Shown piece by piece: positions 16,656 to 26,332 of a stretch of DNA of 64,000 bases. Numbering within the stretch: position 1 is the first letter of the stretch; each line of letters starts with the position of its first letter. This DNA is from Xanthomonas indica (GTDB taxonomy: Bacteria; Pseudomonadota; Gammaproteobacteria; Xanthomonadales; Xanthomonadaceae), in assembly GCF_040529045.1 (NCBI RefSeq), contig NZ_CP131914.1, positions 3,456,501-3,520,500 on the forward strand, read 5' to 3'. The translations under genes were made by a program, and so were the position numbers. The notes below the pieces were generated by a model that saw only the letters and a program-made list of their open reading frames with translations, did no database searches and was not told the origin of the DNA.

Positions 16656-16849
16656 CGCACCATTGTACGTGGATGCGCCCTTCGCCGAAGCCGAGCGTCG
16701 CCTCGCCTCCCTGCGCAGCGGCCATCGCCGCCGAATTGCGCGCATCGCAGTGGAGCGGCGTGGGGTACGGTTCGGCGCCGACGCCTGCGACGCGCCGATC
16801 GCAACCCTGGTAAAAGCGCGCATCGCGCCACAATTGCGACAAGCTTTGC

Positions 16850-16884
16850 CGGGCACGCCCGTCGCGGCTGAAGCCGCTCCTACG
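16850..16884. repeat. REP half-site upstream of dbpA
   Basis: GTCGCGGCTGAAGCCGCTCC is the right half of the REP element seen in full at 12454-12523, preceded by the remnant GGGCACGCCC. It lies in the 327-bp divergent uup/dbpA intergenic region, which otherwise shows no gene. Confidence 0.85.
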
Positions 16885-16928
16885 ACGCGCAACGGGCATG
16901 ACGCGATGCTCAGCGCTCGCCGGACCAC

Positions 16929-16959
16929 CCAATCCCGAATCCCCACTCCCGAATCCCGG
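16929..16959. repeat. AATCCC-type intergenic repeat
   Basis: CAATCCCGAATCCCCACTCC and following bases belong to the same repeat class as 26420-26453, 30802-30939 and 33080-33107. It ends just before the dbpA promoter box. Confidence 0.75.
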
Positions 16960-16982
16960 CCTCTCACCGGCTAAAATGCCGC

Positions 16983-18359
16983 ATGACCGATTTCGCCACC
17001 CTCTCCCTCTCCCCGGCGCTTGCGCCCGGCATCGATGCGCTCGGCTACACCAGCATGACCCCGGTGCAGGCGCAGAGCCTGCCGCCGATCCTGGCCGGAC
17101 GCGATGCGATCGTGCAGGCGCCCACCGGCAGCGGCAAGACCGCCGCGTTCGGCCTGGGCCTGCTGCACAAGCTGGATCCGGCGCTGAGCCGCGCGCAGGC
17201 GCTGGTGCTGTGTCCGACCCGCGAACTGGCAGACCAGGTCGGCAAGCAGTTGCGCAAGCTCGCCACCGGCATTCCCAACATGAAACTGGTGGTGCTGACC
17301 GGCGGCATGCCGCTGGCGCCGCAGCTGGCCTCGCTGGAGGCGCACGACCCGCAGGTGGTGGTCGGCACGCCCGGCCGCATCCAGGAGCTGGCACGCAAGC
17401 GCGCGCTCCACCTGGGCGGGGTGCGCACGCTGGTGCTGGACGAGGCCGACCGCATGCTCGACATGGGCTTCGAGGAGCCGATCCGCGAGATCGCCAGCCG
17501 CTGCGACAAGCACCGGCAAAGCCTGCTGTTCTCGGCCACCTTCCCCGAGGCGATCCGCGCACTGGCGCGCGACCTGCTCAAGGATCCGGCGGAGATCACC
17601 GTCGAAGGCGCCGACAGCGCGCCGGAGATCGACCAGCAGTTCTTCGAGGTCGACCCCACCTACCGGCAGAAGGCGGTGGCCGGCCTGCTGCTGCGCTTCA
17701 CCCCCGAATCCAGCGTGGTGTTCTGCAATACCCGCAAGGAGGTCGACGAGGTCGCCGGCTCGCTGCAGCAGTTCGGGTTCTCCGCGCTGGCGCTGCATGG
17801 CGACATGGAGCAGCGCGACCGCGACGAGGTACTGGTGCGCTTCGTCAACCGCAGCTGCAACGTGCTGGTCGCCAGCGACGTGGCCGCGCGCGGGCTGGAC
17901 GTGGAAGACCTGGCGGCGGTGATCAACTACGAACTGCCGACCGACAGCGAGACCTACCGCCATCGCATCGGCCGCACCGCCCGCGCCGGCAAGCACGGCC
18001 TGGCGCTGAGCCTGGTGGCGCCGCGCGAGACCGCGCGCGCGCAGGCGCTGGAAACCGAACAGGGCCAGCCGCTGCGCTGGTCGCGCGCGCCGCTGGCGAC
18101 CGCGCGGCCGGCGCAGTTGCCGCAGGCGGCGATGGTGACCCTGCGCATCGACGGCGGCAAGACCGACAAGCTGCGTCCCGGCGACATCCTCGGCGCGCTG
18201 ACCGGCGATGCCGGGCTGTCAGGCGCGGCGATCGGCAAGATCGCCATCTACCCCACCCGCTCCTACGTCGCCATCGCCCGCGCCCACGCCGGCAAGGCGC
18301 TGGCGCAGCTGCAGGCCGGCAAGATCAAGGGCCGCCGGTTCCGGGTCGCCAAGCTGTGA
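16983..18359 (+). CDS. dbpA: ATP-dependent RNA helicase DbpA
   Basis: A 458-aa DEAD-box helicase. The N-terminal Q motif (TSMTPVQAQSLP), motif I APTGSGKT, Ia PTRELADQ, II DEAD (VLDEADRMLDMGF), III SAT, V ARGLDVED and VI HRIGRTARAG are all present in order. Residues about 385-458 form the DbpA RNA-binding domain, which in the family recognises helix 92 of 23S rRNA during 50S assembly (VTLRIDGGKTDKLRPGDILG to GRRFRVAKL). The TAAAAT box 5 nt upstream of ATG 16983, without a clear ribosome-binding site, suggests a leaderless transcript. The following gene overlaps by 4 bp. Confidence 0.95.
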   Translation: MTDFATLSLSPALAPGIDALGYTSMTPVQAQSLPPILAGRDAIVQAPTGSGKTAAFGLGLLHKLDPALSRAQALVLCPTRELADQVGKQLRKLATGIPNMKLVVLTGGMPLAPQLASLEAHDPQVVVGTPGRIQELARKRALHLGGVRTLVLDEADRMLDMGFEEPIREIASRCDKHRQSLLFSATFPEAIRALARDLLKDPAEITVEGADSAPEIDQQFFEVDPTYRQKAVAGLLLRFTPESSVVFCNTRKEVDEVAGSLQQFGFSALALHGDMEQRDRDEVLVRFVNRSCNVLVASDVAARGLDVEDLAAVINYELPTDSETYRHRIGRTARAGKHGLALSLVAPRETARAQALETEQGQPLRWSRAPLATARPAQLPQAAMVTLRIDGGKTDKLRPGDILGALTGDAGLSGAAIGKIAIYPTRSYVAIARAHAGKALAQLQAGKIKGRRFRVAKL

Positions 18360-18874
18360 ACACGACGCAGCGGATCCTGGCGTCGCTGCAGCCGGACGAG
18401 GACGGCAACCTGTGGAGCGAGGCGGTGCCGGTGCCGTGGACGCGCGCCACCTGCTGCTTCGTGCTGGTGGGCTGCGACGCCGGCCACGTCCCGGCCGACG
18501 CGGCGCCCGCCATCGAGACCTTCCTGCAGCTCGACGCCGCGGTGTTCGCCGCGGCCGCGCCGCACGTGTTCGCCTACTACCGGCACACGCAGGCGCTGTG
18601 CGCCAAGTACGGATGGCCTTCGCCGGAGATCGCCGGCCCCGCCGAGGTGTGGGCGCACGTGCAGTTCGGCAACGAGGCGTATGTCGACCGCCATCGCGAC
18701 GGCCGCCTGCGCATCAGCCTGGAATGCAACTGCGACTGGGAACAGGAACACGGCCTGCAGCTGGTGTTCGCCGACGACGGGCGGATCTGCAAGGTCGGTC
18801 CGTTCGATGGCCAGTTGAGCCATGCCGCCGCGCATGCCGACCCGGCGCTGGAGGACGTGATCTACCCGCATTGA
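18356..18874 (+). CDS. Hypothetical protein, DUF6985-like
   Basis: A 172-aa cytosolic protein starting with GTG inside the dbpA stop (GTGA overlap), hence translationally coupled to the helicase. The central and C-terminal parts contain YYRHTQALCAKYGWPSP, VWAHVQFGNEAYVDRH, and SLECNCDWEQEHGLQLVFAD followed by KVGPFDG. The CxCxWExEHGLQLVF pattern resembles the DUF6985 group, often encoded near contact toxins or stand-alone; that assignment is from memory and unproven. No catalytic motif is apparent. Confidence 0.7.
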   Translation: MNTTQRILASLQPDEDGNLWSEAVPVPWTRATCCFVLVGCDAGHVPADAAPAIETFLQLDAAVFAAAAPHVFAYYRHTQALCAKYGWPSPEIAGPAEVWAHVQFGNEAYVDRHRDGRLRISLECNCDWEQEHGLQLVFADDGRICKVGPFDGQLSHAAAHADPALEDVIYPH

Positions 18875-18938
18875 ACCGGCTGCCGGCGCGGGCGCGACCG
18901 ATTGCGGCCTCGCCCCAAGCGCGGCGCCAGCGTCGGCG

Positions 18939-19496
18939 TCAGTAGCGCAGCGGCGCGGTGAGCGGGATGTCCGCGGGCCAGCGCGCCCGCGCGCCGAGCC
19001 CGGCCAGTTCCACCAGCACCGTCGCCGCGACCACCTCGGCGCCCATCCGCTGCGCCAGCGCCAGCGCGGCCAGCAGGGTGCCGCCGGTGGCGAGGACGTC
19101 GTCGACCAGCAGCACGCGCATGCCCGGCTGCAGTGCATCGGCATGGATCTCGATGCGGTCGCGGCCGTACTCCAGGCCATAGTCCTGGGCCAGGGTCTGC
19201 GCCGGCAGCTTGCCGGGCTTGCGCACCGGCACGAACCCGGTGCGCAGTTCGTGCGCCAGCGGCGCGCCGAGGATGAAGCCGCGCGCCTCGATGCCCAGCA
19301 CCGCGTCCAGCGGGGTGCCGCGCCAGGGCTGGGCCAGCGCATCCACGGCAGAGGCGAAATCCGGCCCGTCGGCCAGCAGCGGGGTGATGTCCTTGAACAC
19401 GATGCCCGGTTTCGGGAAATCGGCGATATCGCGGATGCGGTCGGACCAGTGGGCCGGTGCGTCGCTGGGCGCGCCGCAACAGGAGGAATCGTTCAT
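18939..19496 (-). CDS. apt: Adenine phosphoribosyltransferase
   Basis: A 185-aa purine-salvage enzyme converting adenine and PRPP to AMP. Type I PRTase features are seen: [16 protein letters not shown] (about 26-41), [15 protein letters not shown] (adenine pocket), and the PRPP loop [17 protein letters not shown] (about 128-144). The N-terminus carries a short Cys-rich extension (DSSCCGAPS) beyond the usual start. An AGGAGG-like site before ATG 19496 supports this start over one 10 codons upstream. Confidence 0.95.
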   Translation of the reverse strand: MNDSSCCGAPSDAPAHWSDRIRDIADFPKPGIVFKDITPLLADGPDFASAVDALAQPWRGTPLDAVLGIEARGFILGAPLAHELRTGFVPVRKPGKLPAQTLAQDYGLEYGRDRIEIHADALQPGMRVLLVDDVLATGGTLLAALALAQRMGAEVVAATVLVELAGLGARARWPADIPLTAPLRY

Positions 19497-19579
19497 CGCG
19501 CGGTCGTATGGCGTGGGGAACCGCAAAGTCTAGTCGCAAGGCGGCACCGCGTCGCGGGGCCGCCTCGCGGGTCTACGGC

Positions 19580-22500
19580 CTACACCGCCGCAGCGCTCGC
19601 GTCCTGCCGCGCCGGACCGTGGAACAGACGGCGCACCAATACGAAGAACAGCGGCACCAGCAGCACCGCCAGCGCGGTGCCGGTGATCATGCCGCCGATC
19701 ACGCACACGCCGATCTCGCGGCGGCTGGAGGCGCCGGCGCCGGTGGACAGCGCCAGCGGCAGCACGCCGGCCACGAATGCCAGCGAGGTCATCACGATCG
19801 GCCGCAGGCGCAGCCGCGCACCTTCCAGGGTCGCCTCGAGCAACGGCATGCCGGCGCGCTGCCGCGCTTCGGCGAACTCGACGATCAGGATCGCGTTCTT
19901 CGCCGACAGGCCGATCGTGGTCAGCAGGCCGACCTGGAAATAGATGTCGTTGACGAAGCCGGCCAGCGTGGTCGCCAGCACCGTGCCGACCACGCCCAGC
20001 GGGATCACCAGCAGCACCGCCACCGGGATCGACCAACTCTCGTACAACGCCGCCAGGCACAGGAAAATGAACAGGATCGAGGCCGTGTACAGCCACAGCG
20101 TCTGGTTGCTGGACAACTGCTCCTGGTAGGACAGCCCGCTCCACTGCAGGTCGAAGCCCTCCTGCTTGGCCACCAGCGCCTGCATCCGCTGCATCGCCTC
20201 GCCGGAACTGCTGCCGGCCGCCGCGCCGCCCTGGATCTGCGCCGCCGGCAGCCCATTGAAGCGCTGCTGCAGCTGCGGGCCGCGGGTCCAGTGGGTGCTG
20301 GCGAAACTGGCGAACGGCGCCATCTGCCCGCTGCTGCCGCGCACGTACCACTGCGCGATGTCCTCCGGCAGCGCGCGGTACGGCGCATCGCCCTGCACGT
20401 ACACGCGCTTGACCCGGCCGCGGTCGATGAAGTCGTTGACGTAGCTGCCGCCCCAGGCGGTGGCCAGGGTCGCGTTGATGTCGCTCTGCGCCAGCCCCAG
20501 CGCGCTGGCCTGCGCATGGTCGATGTCCACCTGCAGCTGCGCCTTGTCGCCCAGGCCGTTGAGCCGCACCGCGGTCAGCTGCGGATCGTCGCCGGCGGCC
20601 TTGAGCACCTGCTGCTGCGCCTTCAGCAGCGCGGCGCGGCCGGCGCCGTCGCTGTCGCGGATCCACAGCTCGAAGCCGCTGGACTGGCCCAGGCCGCGCA
20701 CTGCCGGCGGCGACAGCACGCTGATCTTGGCGTCGCCGACATCGCGGAAATGCGCGTTGGCGCGGTCGATGATGGCCTGCGCGGTGTTGTCGCGGTTGCG
20801 CTCGCCCCACGGCGTGAGCGCCACGAACGCCTGGCCGGCGTTCTGCCCGGTGCCGGCGTTGTTGCGGCCCACCACCATGAAGATCGCGGTCAGGTTCGCC
20901 TTCTCGTGGGTCATGAAATAGTCGCTGATGCGCTTGCCCAGGGCCTGGGTCTTGGCCAACGGCGTGCCTTCCGGGGTGGTGAACTGGATCTGCACCTGGC
21001 CCTGGTCCTCCACCGGCAGGAAGCCGGTGGGCATGCGCATGTACAGCACGACCATCGCCAGCACCACCAGCGCGTACAGCGCCAGCCAGCGCCGCGGCCG
21101 CTGCAGCACGGTGCCGAGGCGACGCTGGTAGGCCTGCTGGCCACGCTCGACGCTGCGGTTGAACCATTGGAAGAACCGGCCGAGCTTGCGCTCCTGCTCC
21201 ACCGGCTTGAGCAGGGTCGCGCACAGCGCCGGGGTCAGCGTCAGCGCGACCAGCGCCGACAGCGCCATGGCCGAGGCGATGGTGATGGAGAACTGCCGGT
21301 AGATGATGCCGGTGGAGCCGCCGAAGAACGCCATCGGCAGGAACACCGCGCCCAGCACCACGGTGATGCCGATCAGCGCGCCGGTGATCTCGCCCATCGA
21401 GCGCTCGGTGGCCTCGCGCGGCGGCAGATGCTCCTCGTGCATGATCCGCTCGACGTTCTCCACCACCACGATGGCGTCGTCGACCAGCAGGCCGATCGCC
21501 AGCACCATCGCGAACAGGGTCAGCGTGTTGATGGTGAAACCGGCCGCGGCGAGGATGCCGAAGGTGCCCAGCAGCACCACCGGCACGGTGATCGCCGGGA
21601 TCAGCGTGGCGCGGGCGTTCTGCAGGAACAGGAACATCACCACCACCACCAGCACGATCGCCTCGGCCAGGGTGTGCACCACGTTCTCGATCGAGATCCG
21701 CACGAACGGCGTGCTGTCGCGCGGATAGGCCACGTCCAGGCCCGGCGGGAAGGTCGGCTTGAGCCGTTCGATGGTGGCGTGGATCGCGTCGGAGGTGGCG
21801 ATCGCATTGGCGCCGGCAGACAGCGTCACCGAGAAGCCGGACGCCGGGTGGCCGTTGAGCGTGGCGTTGTTCTGGTAGTTCTCCGCGCCGATCTCCACCC
21901 GCGCCACATCGCCCAGGCGCACGCTGGAGCCGTCGGCGCGCGTGGCCAGGATGATCTGCCGGAACTGCTCGGGGGTCTGCAGCCGCGACTGCGCAGTGAC
22001 CGTGGCATTGAGTTCCTGCTCGGCGCCGGTGGGCAGCGCGCCGAGTTCGCCGGCGGTGACCTGGGTGTTCTGCGCCAGGATCGCGCTGCGCACGTCGCCC
22101 GGCATGAGCTGGTAGGCAGTGAGCTTGTGCGGGTCCAGCCACACCCGCATCGCGTACTGCGCGCCGAACACGTTGATCTCGCCGACGCCGTTGATGCGGC
22201 TGATCGGGTCCTGCAGGGTGCTGACCAGGTAGTCGGAGATGTCGACGTTGTCCATGCGGTCGGTGCGGTCGTAGATCGCCACCGCCATCAGGCTGTCGCC
22301 CTGCGACTTGGCCACGGTCACGCCCTGCTGCTGCACTTCCTGCGGCAGGCGGTTGAGCGCCTGGTTGACCGCGTTCTGCACCTGCACCTGGGCGATGTCG
22401 GGATTGGCCGCCTGGTCGAAGGTGATGCTGATCCGCGCCTGGCCGGACGAGGAACTGGTCGAGGAGAAGTACAGCAGGTGGTCGATGCCCTTGATCTGCT

Positions 22501-22702
22501 GTTCGATCACCTGGGTGACGCTGTCCTCCACGGTCTGCGCCGAGGCGCCGTTGTAGGTCGCGGTGACGTTGACCGAGGGCGGCGCGATGTCCGGGTACTG
22601 CTCGATCGGCAAGGTGAACACGGCGATGGCGCCGGCGGCCATGATGCAGATCGCCAGGACCCAGGCGAAGATCGGGCGGTGGATGAAGAAACGCGGCAGC
22701 AT
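19580..22702 (-). CDS. RND multidrug efflux transporter, inner-membrane subunit (HAE1/AcrB type)
   Basis: A 1040-aa proton-driven pump. The N-terminus FFIHRPIFAWVLAICIM and EQYPDIAPPSVNVTATYNGA are diagnostic for AcrB/MexB. TM4 holds the proton-relay pair in AIGLLVDDAIVVVENVERIM. The second half repeats the topology with LTTIGLSAKNAILIVEFA and GARLRLRPIVMTSLAFVAGV. Twelve transmembrane helices and two large periplasmic loops are expected. It lies 6 bp after the adaptor gene, forming an operon. No outer-membrane channel gene follows, so the pump probably recruits a TolC-like protein encoded elsewhere. Substrates are unknown. Confidence 0.94.
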   Translation of the reverse strand: MLPRFFIHRPIFAWVLAICIMAAGAIAVFTLPIEQYPDIAPPSVNVTATYNGASAQTVEDSVTQVIEQQIKGIDHLLYFSSTSSSSGQARISITFDQAANPDIAQVQVQNAVNQALNRLPQEVQQQGVTVAKSQGDSLMAVAIYDRTDRMDNVDISDYLVSTLQDPISRINGVGEINVFGAQYAMRVWLDPHKLTAYQLMPGDVRSAILAQNTQVTAGELGALPTGAEQELNATVTAQSRLQTPEQFRQIILATRADGSSVRLGDVARVEIGAENYQNNATLNGHPASGFSVTLSAGANAIATSDAIHATIERLKPTFPPGLDVAYPRDSTPFVRISIENVVHTLAEAIVLVVVVMFLFLQNARATLIPAITVPVVLLGTFGILAAAGFTINTLTLFAMVLAIGLLVDDAIVVVENVERIMHEEHLPPREATERSMGEITGALIGITVVLGAVFLPMAFFGGSTGIIYRQFSITIASAMALSALVALTLTPALCATLLKPVEQERKLGRFFQWFNRSVERGQQAYQRRLGTVLQRPRRWLALYALVVLAMVVLYMRMPTGFLPVEDQGQVQIQFTTPEGTPLAKTQALGKRISDYFMTHEKANLTAIFMVVGRNNAGTGQNAGQAFVALTPWGERNRDNTAQAIIDRANAHFRDVGDAKISVLSPPAVRGLGQSSGFELWIRDSDGAGRAALLKAQQQVLKAAGDDPQLTAVRLNGLGDKAQLQVDIDHAQASALGLAQSDINATLATAWGGSYVNDFIDRGRVKRVYVQGDAPYRALPEDIAQWYVRGSSGQMAPFASFASTHWTRGPQLQQRFNGLPAAQIQGGAAAGSSSGEAMQRMQALVAKQEGFDLQWSGLSYQEQLSSNQTLWLYTASILFIFLCLAALYESWSIPVAVLLVIPLGVVGTVLATTLAGFVNDIYFQVGLLTTIGLSAKNAILIVEFAEARQRAGMPLLEATLEGARLRLRPIVMTSLAFVAGVLPLALSTGAGASSRREIGVCVIGGMITGTALAVLLVPLFFVLVRRLFHGPARQDASAAAV

Positions 22703-22708
22703 GCCGGC

Positions 22709-23869
22709 TCAGCCCTGGCTGTCGGCAGGCGCGGCCGCGGCGGCGGTCTTCACCGTCACCTTGGCGCCGTCGCTGAGGCCTTGCCGGCCCGCGACCACCA
22801 CCCGCTCGCCGGGCTTCAGGCCAGTGCCGACCAGCCAGCGGTCGCCGACCGCGCGCAACGTGGTGAATTCGCGCTGGCGCACCACGTTGTCGGCGCCCAC
22901 CACCCAGGCCACCGCCTCGCCGCGCGGGGTGCGGTCCACTGCGGCCTGCGGCACCAGCAAGGCCTGCTGGCGCACGCCCTGCCCGACCAGCGCGCGCACG
23001 TACATGCCCGGCAGCAGTTGCGCATCGGGATTGGGGAAACGCGCGCGCAGGGTCACCGCGCCGGTGGTCTCCTCCACGTCGAGGTCGGCGAATTCTAGCG
23101 TGCCCGGCAGCGGGTACTCGGTGCCGTCGGACAGGGTCAGCCGCACCTGCGTGCTGGCCGGCTGCACGCCGCCGGCGGCGATCGCCCGGCGCAGCGCCAG
23201 GAACTGGTTGCCGGACTGGGTGATGTCCACGTTCATCGGATCCAGTTGCTGGATCTTGGCGATGGCGTCGGTCTGGTTGGCGGTGACCAGCGCGCCCGGC
23301 GTCACCCGCGCGCGGCCGATGCGCCCGCCGATCGGCGCCAGCACCGTGGCGAAGCGCAGCTGCGTGCGGGCGGTGTCCAGCGCCGCGCGTTGCGCGTCGC
23401 GGCTGGCCAGCGCCTGCTTGTAGGCAGCCTGCGCATCGTCCACATCCTGCTGCGCGGCCAGTTGGGTCTTGCCGAGGGTGCGGTAGCGCTCGGCACGCAA
23501 CGTGGCGGCGGCAAGCGTGGCCTCGGCGGTGGCCAGATTGGCCTGCGCCTGGTTGACCGCGGCCTGGTACAGGGTCGGCTCGATCTGGAAGAGCGGCTGC
23601 CCGGCGCGCACCGTGGCGCCTTCTTCGAACAGCCGCTGGCGCAGGATGCCGCTGACCTGCGGCCGCACCTCCGATTCTTCCGACGCGACGGTGCGCCCGG
23701 CCAGCTCCACGCTCAACGGCACGCGCTGCGGCTGCAGGGTCACCACCTCCACCGTCTTCGTGGCCGGCGTCGGGGCCTTGCCTCCGCCCTTGCAGCCGGC
23801 GAAGGCGAGCACGACGACGGACAGCAGCAACGGCAACGCGCAGCGGCGCTGGACGAGAGGCGCGGGCAT
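22709..23869 (-). CDS. RND efflux periplasmic adaptor (AcrA/MexA type), lipoprotein
   Basis: A 386-aa membrane fusion protein. The signal peptide MPAPLVQRRCALPLLLSVVV ends in the lipobox LAFAGC. It is followed by TVEVVTLQPQRVPLSVELAG and the split lipoyl/hairpin/beta-barrel layout: EVRPQVSGILRQRLFEEGA, a coiled-coil hairpin of about residues 95-165, then LDPMNVDITQSGNQFLALR. The ATG at 23869 was preferred over the one at 23902: CCAGGA lies about 9 nt upstream and the lipoprotein signal then begins at its natural length. Likely repressed by the divergent TetR protein. Confidence 0.93.
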   Translation of the reverse strand: MPAPLVQRRCALPLLLSVVVLAFAGCKGGGKAPTPATKTVEVVTLQPQRVPLSVELAGRTVASEESEVRPQVSGILRQRLFEEGATVRAGQPLFQIEPTLYQAAVNQAQANLATAEATLAAATLRAERYRTLGKTQLAAQQDVDDAQAAYKQALASRDAQRAALDTARTQLRFATVLAPIGGRIGRARVTPGALVTANQTDAIAKIQQLDPMNVDITQSGNQFLALRRAIAAGGVQPASTQVRLTLSDGTEYPLPGTLEFADLDVEETTGAVTLRARFPNPDAQLLPGMYVRALVGQGVRQQALLVPQAAVDRTPRGEAVAWVVGADNVVRQREFTTLRAVGDRWLVGTGLKPGERVVVAGRQGLSDGAKVTVKTAAAAAPADSQG

Positions 23870-23931
23870 GCGCTTGATCCTGGGGACGACGAGGAGGATC
23901 ATTTAATTTACTCAAAGACAAAAAAACAAAC
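23870..23931. promoter_or_regulatory. AT-rich divergent control region of RND operon and tetR
   Basis: The 62 bp between the two start codons include ATTTAATTTACTC and a run of seven A, in contrast to the GC-rich surroundings. Both promoters and the TetR operator must lie here or extend into the coding ends. No clear dyad could be assigned by eye. Confidence 0.5.
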
Positions 23932-24636
23932 ATGAAGGGAGGCACAACCCTTCGCGGCAAGAATAAGCAGGCAGCGACCGCGACGCCCGCGTCGTCGGCA
24001 TCGGCCACGCCCGCGCGACCGCGCGGCAGGCCGGCGCTGGCGCGACCGCGCCTGCTGGCGGCGGCGCGCGCCCTGCTGCTGGAGCATGGGCTGGAGGTGT
24101 CGCTGGAACAGATCGCCGGCCAGGCCGGGCTGACTCGGCAGAGCCTGTACAACCATTTTTCCAGCAAGGCCGAGCTGTTGATGCAGGTGTTCGAGGCCTT
24201 GAACGAGGAACTGCAGGCGCGCTTCGAGAACATCGGCAGCGCCACCGCGCAGGATCTGCCGGCGACCCTGCGGCAGATCGCGGTGACCGTGCCGGCGCAC
24301 CTGTACGCGCCCGACGCCCTGCGCCTGCATCGCCTGCTGGTGCAGGCCAGCGCGCAGATGCCGGACCTGTTGCAGTCGCTGCACCAACGCCGCGCCGGCC
24401 GCCTGCGCGAGCGCCTGAGCGCCCTGCTGCAAGCCCTGCACGCGCGCGGCGACGTGCAGGTCGACACACCCTTCCTCGCCGCCACCGCCTTCATCGGCGC
24501 CACCTTCGGCTACGCGTACCCCGGCGCGATGCTCAATGGGCAGGCGCCGGACGCGGCCACCCAGCAGGCATTGGCGGAGGAAGTGGTGGCGACCTTCCTG
24601 GCCGCCTGGCGCTACCGCGGCGCGACGCCGCCCTGA
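23932..24636 (+). CDS. TetR-family regulator of the RND operon
   Basis: A 234-aa repressor. After a basic, Ala/Thr-rich N-terminal tail of about 35 residues comes the TetR helix-turn-helix: LLAAARALLLEHGLEVSLEQ then IAGQAGLTRQSLYNHFSSKA (about 60-79). The C-terminal ligand domain is helical, with FLAATAFIGATFGYAYPGA. Its divergent position 62 bp from the adaptor gene is the standard arrangement for local RND repressors such as AcrR or SmeT. The inducer is unknown. The extended N-terminal tail (KGGTTLRGKNKQAATATPAS) is unusual; a later start is possible, but no good ribosome-binding site was seen. Confidence 0.9.
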   Translation: MKGGTTLRGKNKQAATATPASSASATPARPRGRPALARPRLLAAARALLLEHGLEVSLEQIAGQAGLTRQSLYNHFSSKAELLMQVFEALNEELQARFENIGSATAQDLPATLRQIAVTVPAHLYAPDALRLHRLLVQASAQMPDLLQSLHQRRAGRLRERLSALLQALHARGDVQVDTPFLAATAFIGATFGYAYPGAMLNGQAPDAATQQALAEEVVATFLAAWRYRGATPP

Positions 24637-24655
24637 GCGCACGCGCCGGTCCCGC

Positions 24656-26227
24656 TCAGGAGCTGCACGACAGCATCGAACAGCCGGCCCGGGTGCGCGC
24701 CCAGTCCGGACGCTTCGCAGCGAAGGCCTCGCGCCCTGGCTGCTCGTCGTAGGGATGCCGCATCACCTCGAGCAGGTCGTCGATGCCGCCGGTGTCGCCC
24801 TGCTCGGCCCGATCGATCGCCTGCTGCGCCAGGTAGTTGCGCAGCACGTAGCGCGGATTGGCCGCGCGCATCTTCTCCACGCGCACGGCGGCAGGCAACG
24901 GATCCTGCTGCAGCCGCTGCGCATAGCGCGCCAGCCACGCCTCGAACGCCGGCGCCTGCGCCGCCCGCTTGGCGGGGTCGTAGAACGCCTCGCCCAGCGC
25001 CGCCAGCGCCTGCGCCGGCGTCCACGGCTGCAGCGGCAACGCGCTCAGCCCGCGGAACCACAGGGTCATGTCGACCTCGCCCTGCTGCAGCAGGTCCAGC
25101 AGGTCGCGCATCAGCGCCAGGTCGGCGTCGCCGCAGTCCTGCAGGCCGAGCTTGGCCGCGCTGTTGTCGCGCTCGGCCTGCGCGTAATCGGCGCGGAACC
25201 GCTCCAGCCCGTCGTGCAGCGGCGCGACGTCGTCGAACAGCGGCGCCAGCGCCTGCGCCAGCCGGCCCAGGTTCCAGTAGGCGACCTGCGGCTGGGTGCC
25301 GAAGCGGTAGCGGCGCCCCTGCGCATCGGTGGTGTTGGGGGTCCACTCCGGATCGTAGTCGTCGATCCAGCCGTAGGGGCCGTAGTCGATGGTCAGCCCC
25401 AGGATCGACATGTTGTCGGTGTTCATCACCCCGTGCACGAAGCCGACCCGCATCCAGTGCGCGACCATGCGTGCGGTGCGCGCGCAGATCTCGGCGAACC
25501 AGGCCGCGTCGCGCGCACTGCCGCCGCCCTGCAACTCCGGGAAATCGCGTGCGATCACCAGGTCGGCCAGGCGCCGCAGCAAGGCGATGTCGCCGCGCGC
25601 GGCCGGCAGTTCGAAACTGCCGAAGCGCACGAACGACGGCGCCACCCGGCACACCACCGCGCCGGGCTCGGCGCGCGGGTGGCCGTCGTAGAACATGTCG
25701 CGCACCACCGTCTCGCCGGTGCCGACCAGGCTCAGCGCACGCGTGGTCGGCACACCCAAGTGGTGCATGGCCTCGCTGCACAGGAACTCGCGGATCGAGG
25801 AACGCAACACCGCACGGCCATCGGCACCGCGCGAATACGGCGTGGACCCGGCGCCCTTGAGCTGCAGTTCCCAACGCCGCCCGTCCACGCCCAGGACCTC
25901 GCCCAGCGAGATCGCGCGGCCGTCGCCAAGCTGCCCCGCCCAGTGCCCGAACTGGTGGCCGCCGTAGTTGGCCGCATAGGGCTGCATCCCCGGATAGCGC
26001 GCATTGCCGGCGAACACCCCGGCGAACTGCGGCGACCGCACCTCCTGCTCGGACAGCCCGAGCGAGGCCGCTACCTCCGGCGAATACGCCAGCAACCGCG
26101 GCGCCGCCACCGGCGTCGGCTCGACCGGCGACCACAGCGCCCCCAGCACCTCGCGGCGCCGCGGACCGGCTTCCGGGTCGCCAGGCAGTTCGGCGACGAA
26201 GCGATTGTCGAAACGCAAGGCGGACAT
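24656..26227 (-). CDS. selO: Protein adenylyltransferase SelO (YdiU family)
   Basis: A 523-aa pseudokinase-fold enzyme that transfers AMP to Ser/Thr/Tyr of target proteins and is linked to redox stress. Seen directly: [14 protein letters not shown] at the N-terminus, [20 protein letters not shown] (about 92-111), [20 protein letters not shown] (nucleotide loop), and the metal/catalytic stretch [20 protein letters not shown] (about 238-257). The C-terminus ends CSMLSCSS, with Cys where eukaryotic SelO carries selenocysteine. The start at 26227 (MSALRFDN) fits the family; a longer start at 26269 is less likely. Confidence 0.95.
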   Translation of the reverse strand: MSALRFDNRFVAELPGDPEAGPRRREVLGALWSPVEPTPVAAPRLLAYSPEVAASLGLSEQEVRSPQFAGVFAGNARYPGMQPYAANYGGHQFGHWAGQLGDGRAISLGEVLGVDGRRWELQLKGAGSTPYSRGADGRAVLRSSIREFLCSEAMHHLGVPTTRALSLVGTGETVVRDMFYDGHPRAEPGAVVCRVAPSFVRFGSFELPAARGDIALLRRLADLVIARDFPELQGGGSARDAAWFAEICARTARMVAHWMRVGFVHGVMNTDNMSILGLTIDYGPYGWIDDYDPEWTPNTTDAQGRRYRFGTQPQVAYWNLGRLAQALAPLFDDVAPLHDGLERFRADYAQAERDNSAAKLGLQDCGDADLALMRDLLDLLQQGEVDMTLWFRGLSALPLQPWTPAQALAALGEAFYDPAKRAAQAPAFEAWLARYAQRLQQDPLPAAVRVEKMRAANPRYVLRNYLAQQAIDRAEQGDTGGIDDLLEVMRHPYDEQPGREAFAAKRPDWARTRAGCSMLSCSS

Positions 26228-26332
26228 GGGGTACAGCCTAGAAGTCGCAGGCTTCATTGGAAAGACCACAAGGTGAGCATACGGTGCACGCCCTGCGGCG
26301 CACCGGCCTCAAGAGCCCATCTTCCCTGGTAT

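Noticed and set aside
19457..23098. Very long open frame on the plus strand opposite the RND genes (about 1213 codons).
   Set aside because: It is a high-GC antisense shadow: composition is dominated by Arg, His, Gln and Gly with no domain. The RND pump and adaptor on the other strand have full family signatures.
23870..23902. Earlier adaptor start (ATG 23902).
   Set aside because: It would leave only 29 bp to tetR and add residues before a normal lipoprotein signal. The ATG at 23869 has a plausible AGGA site.
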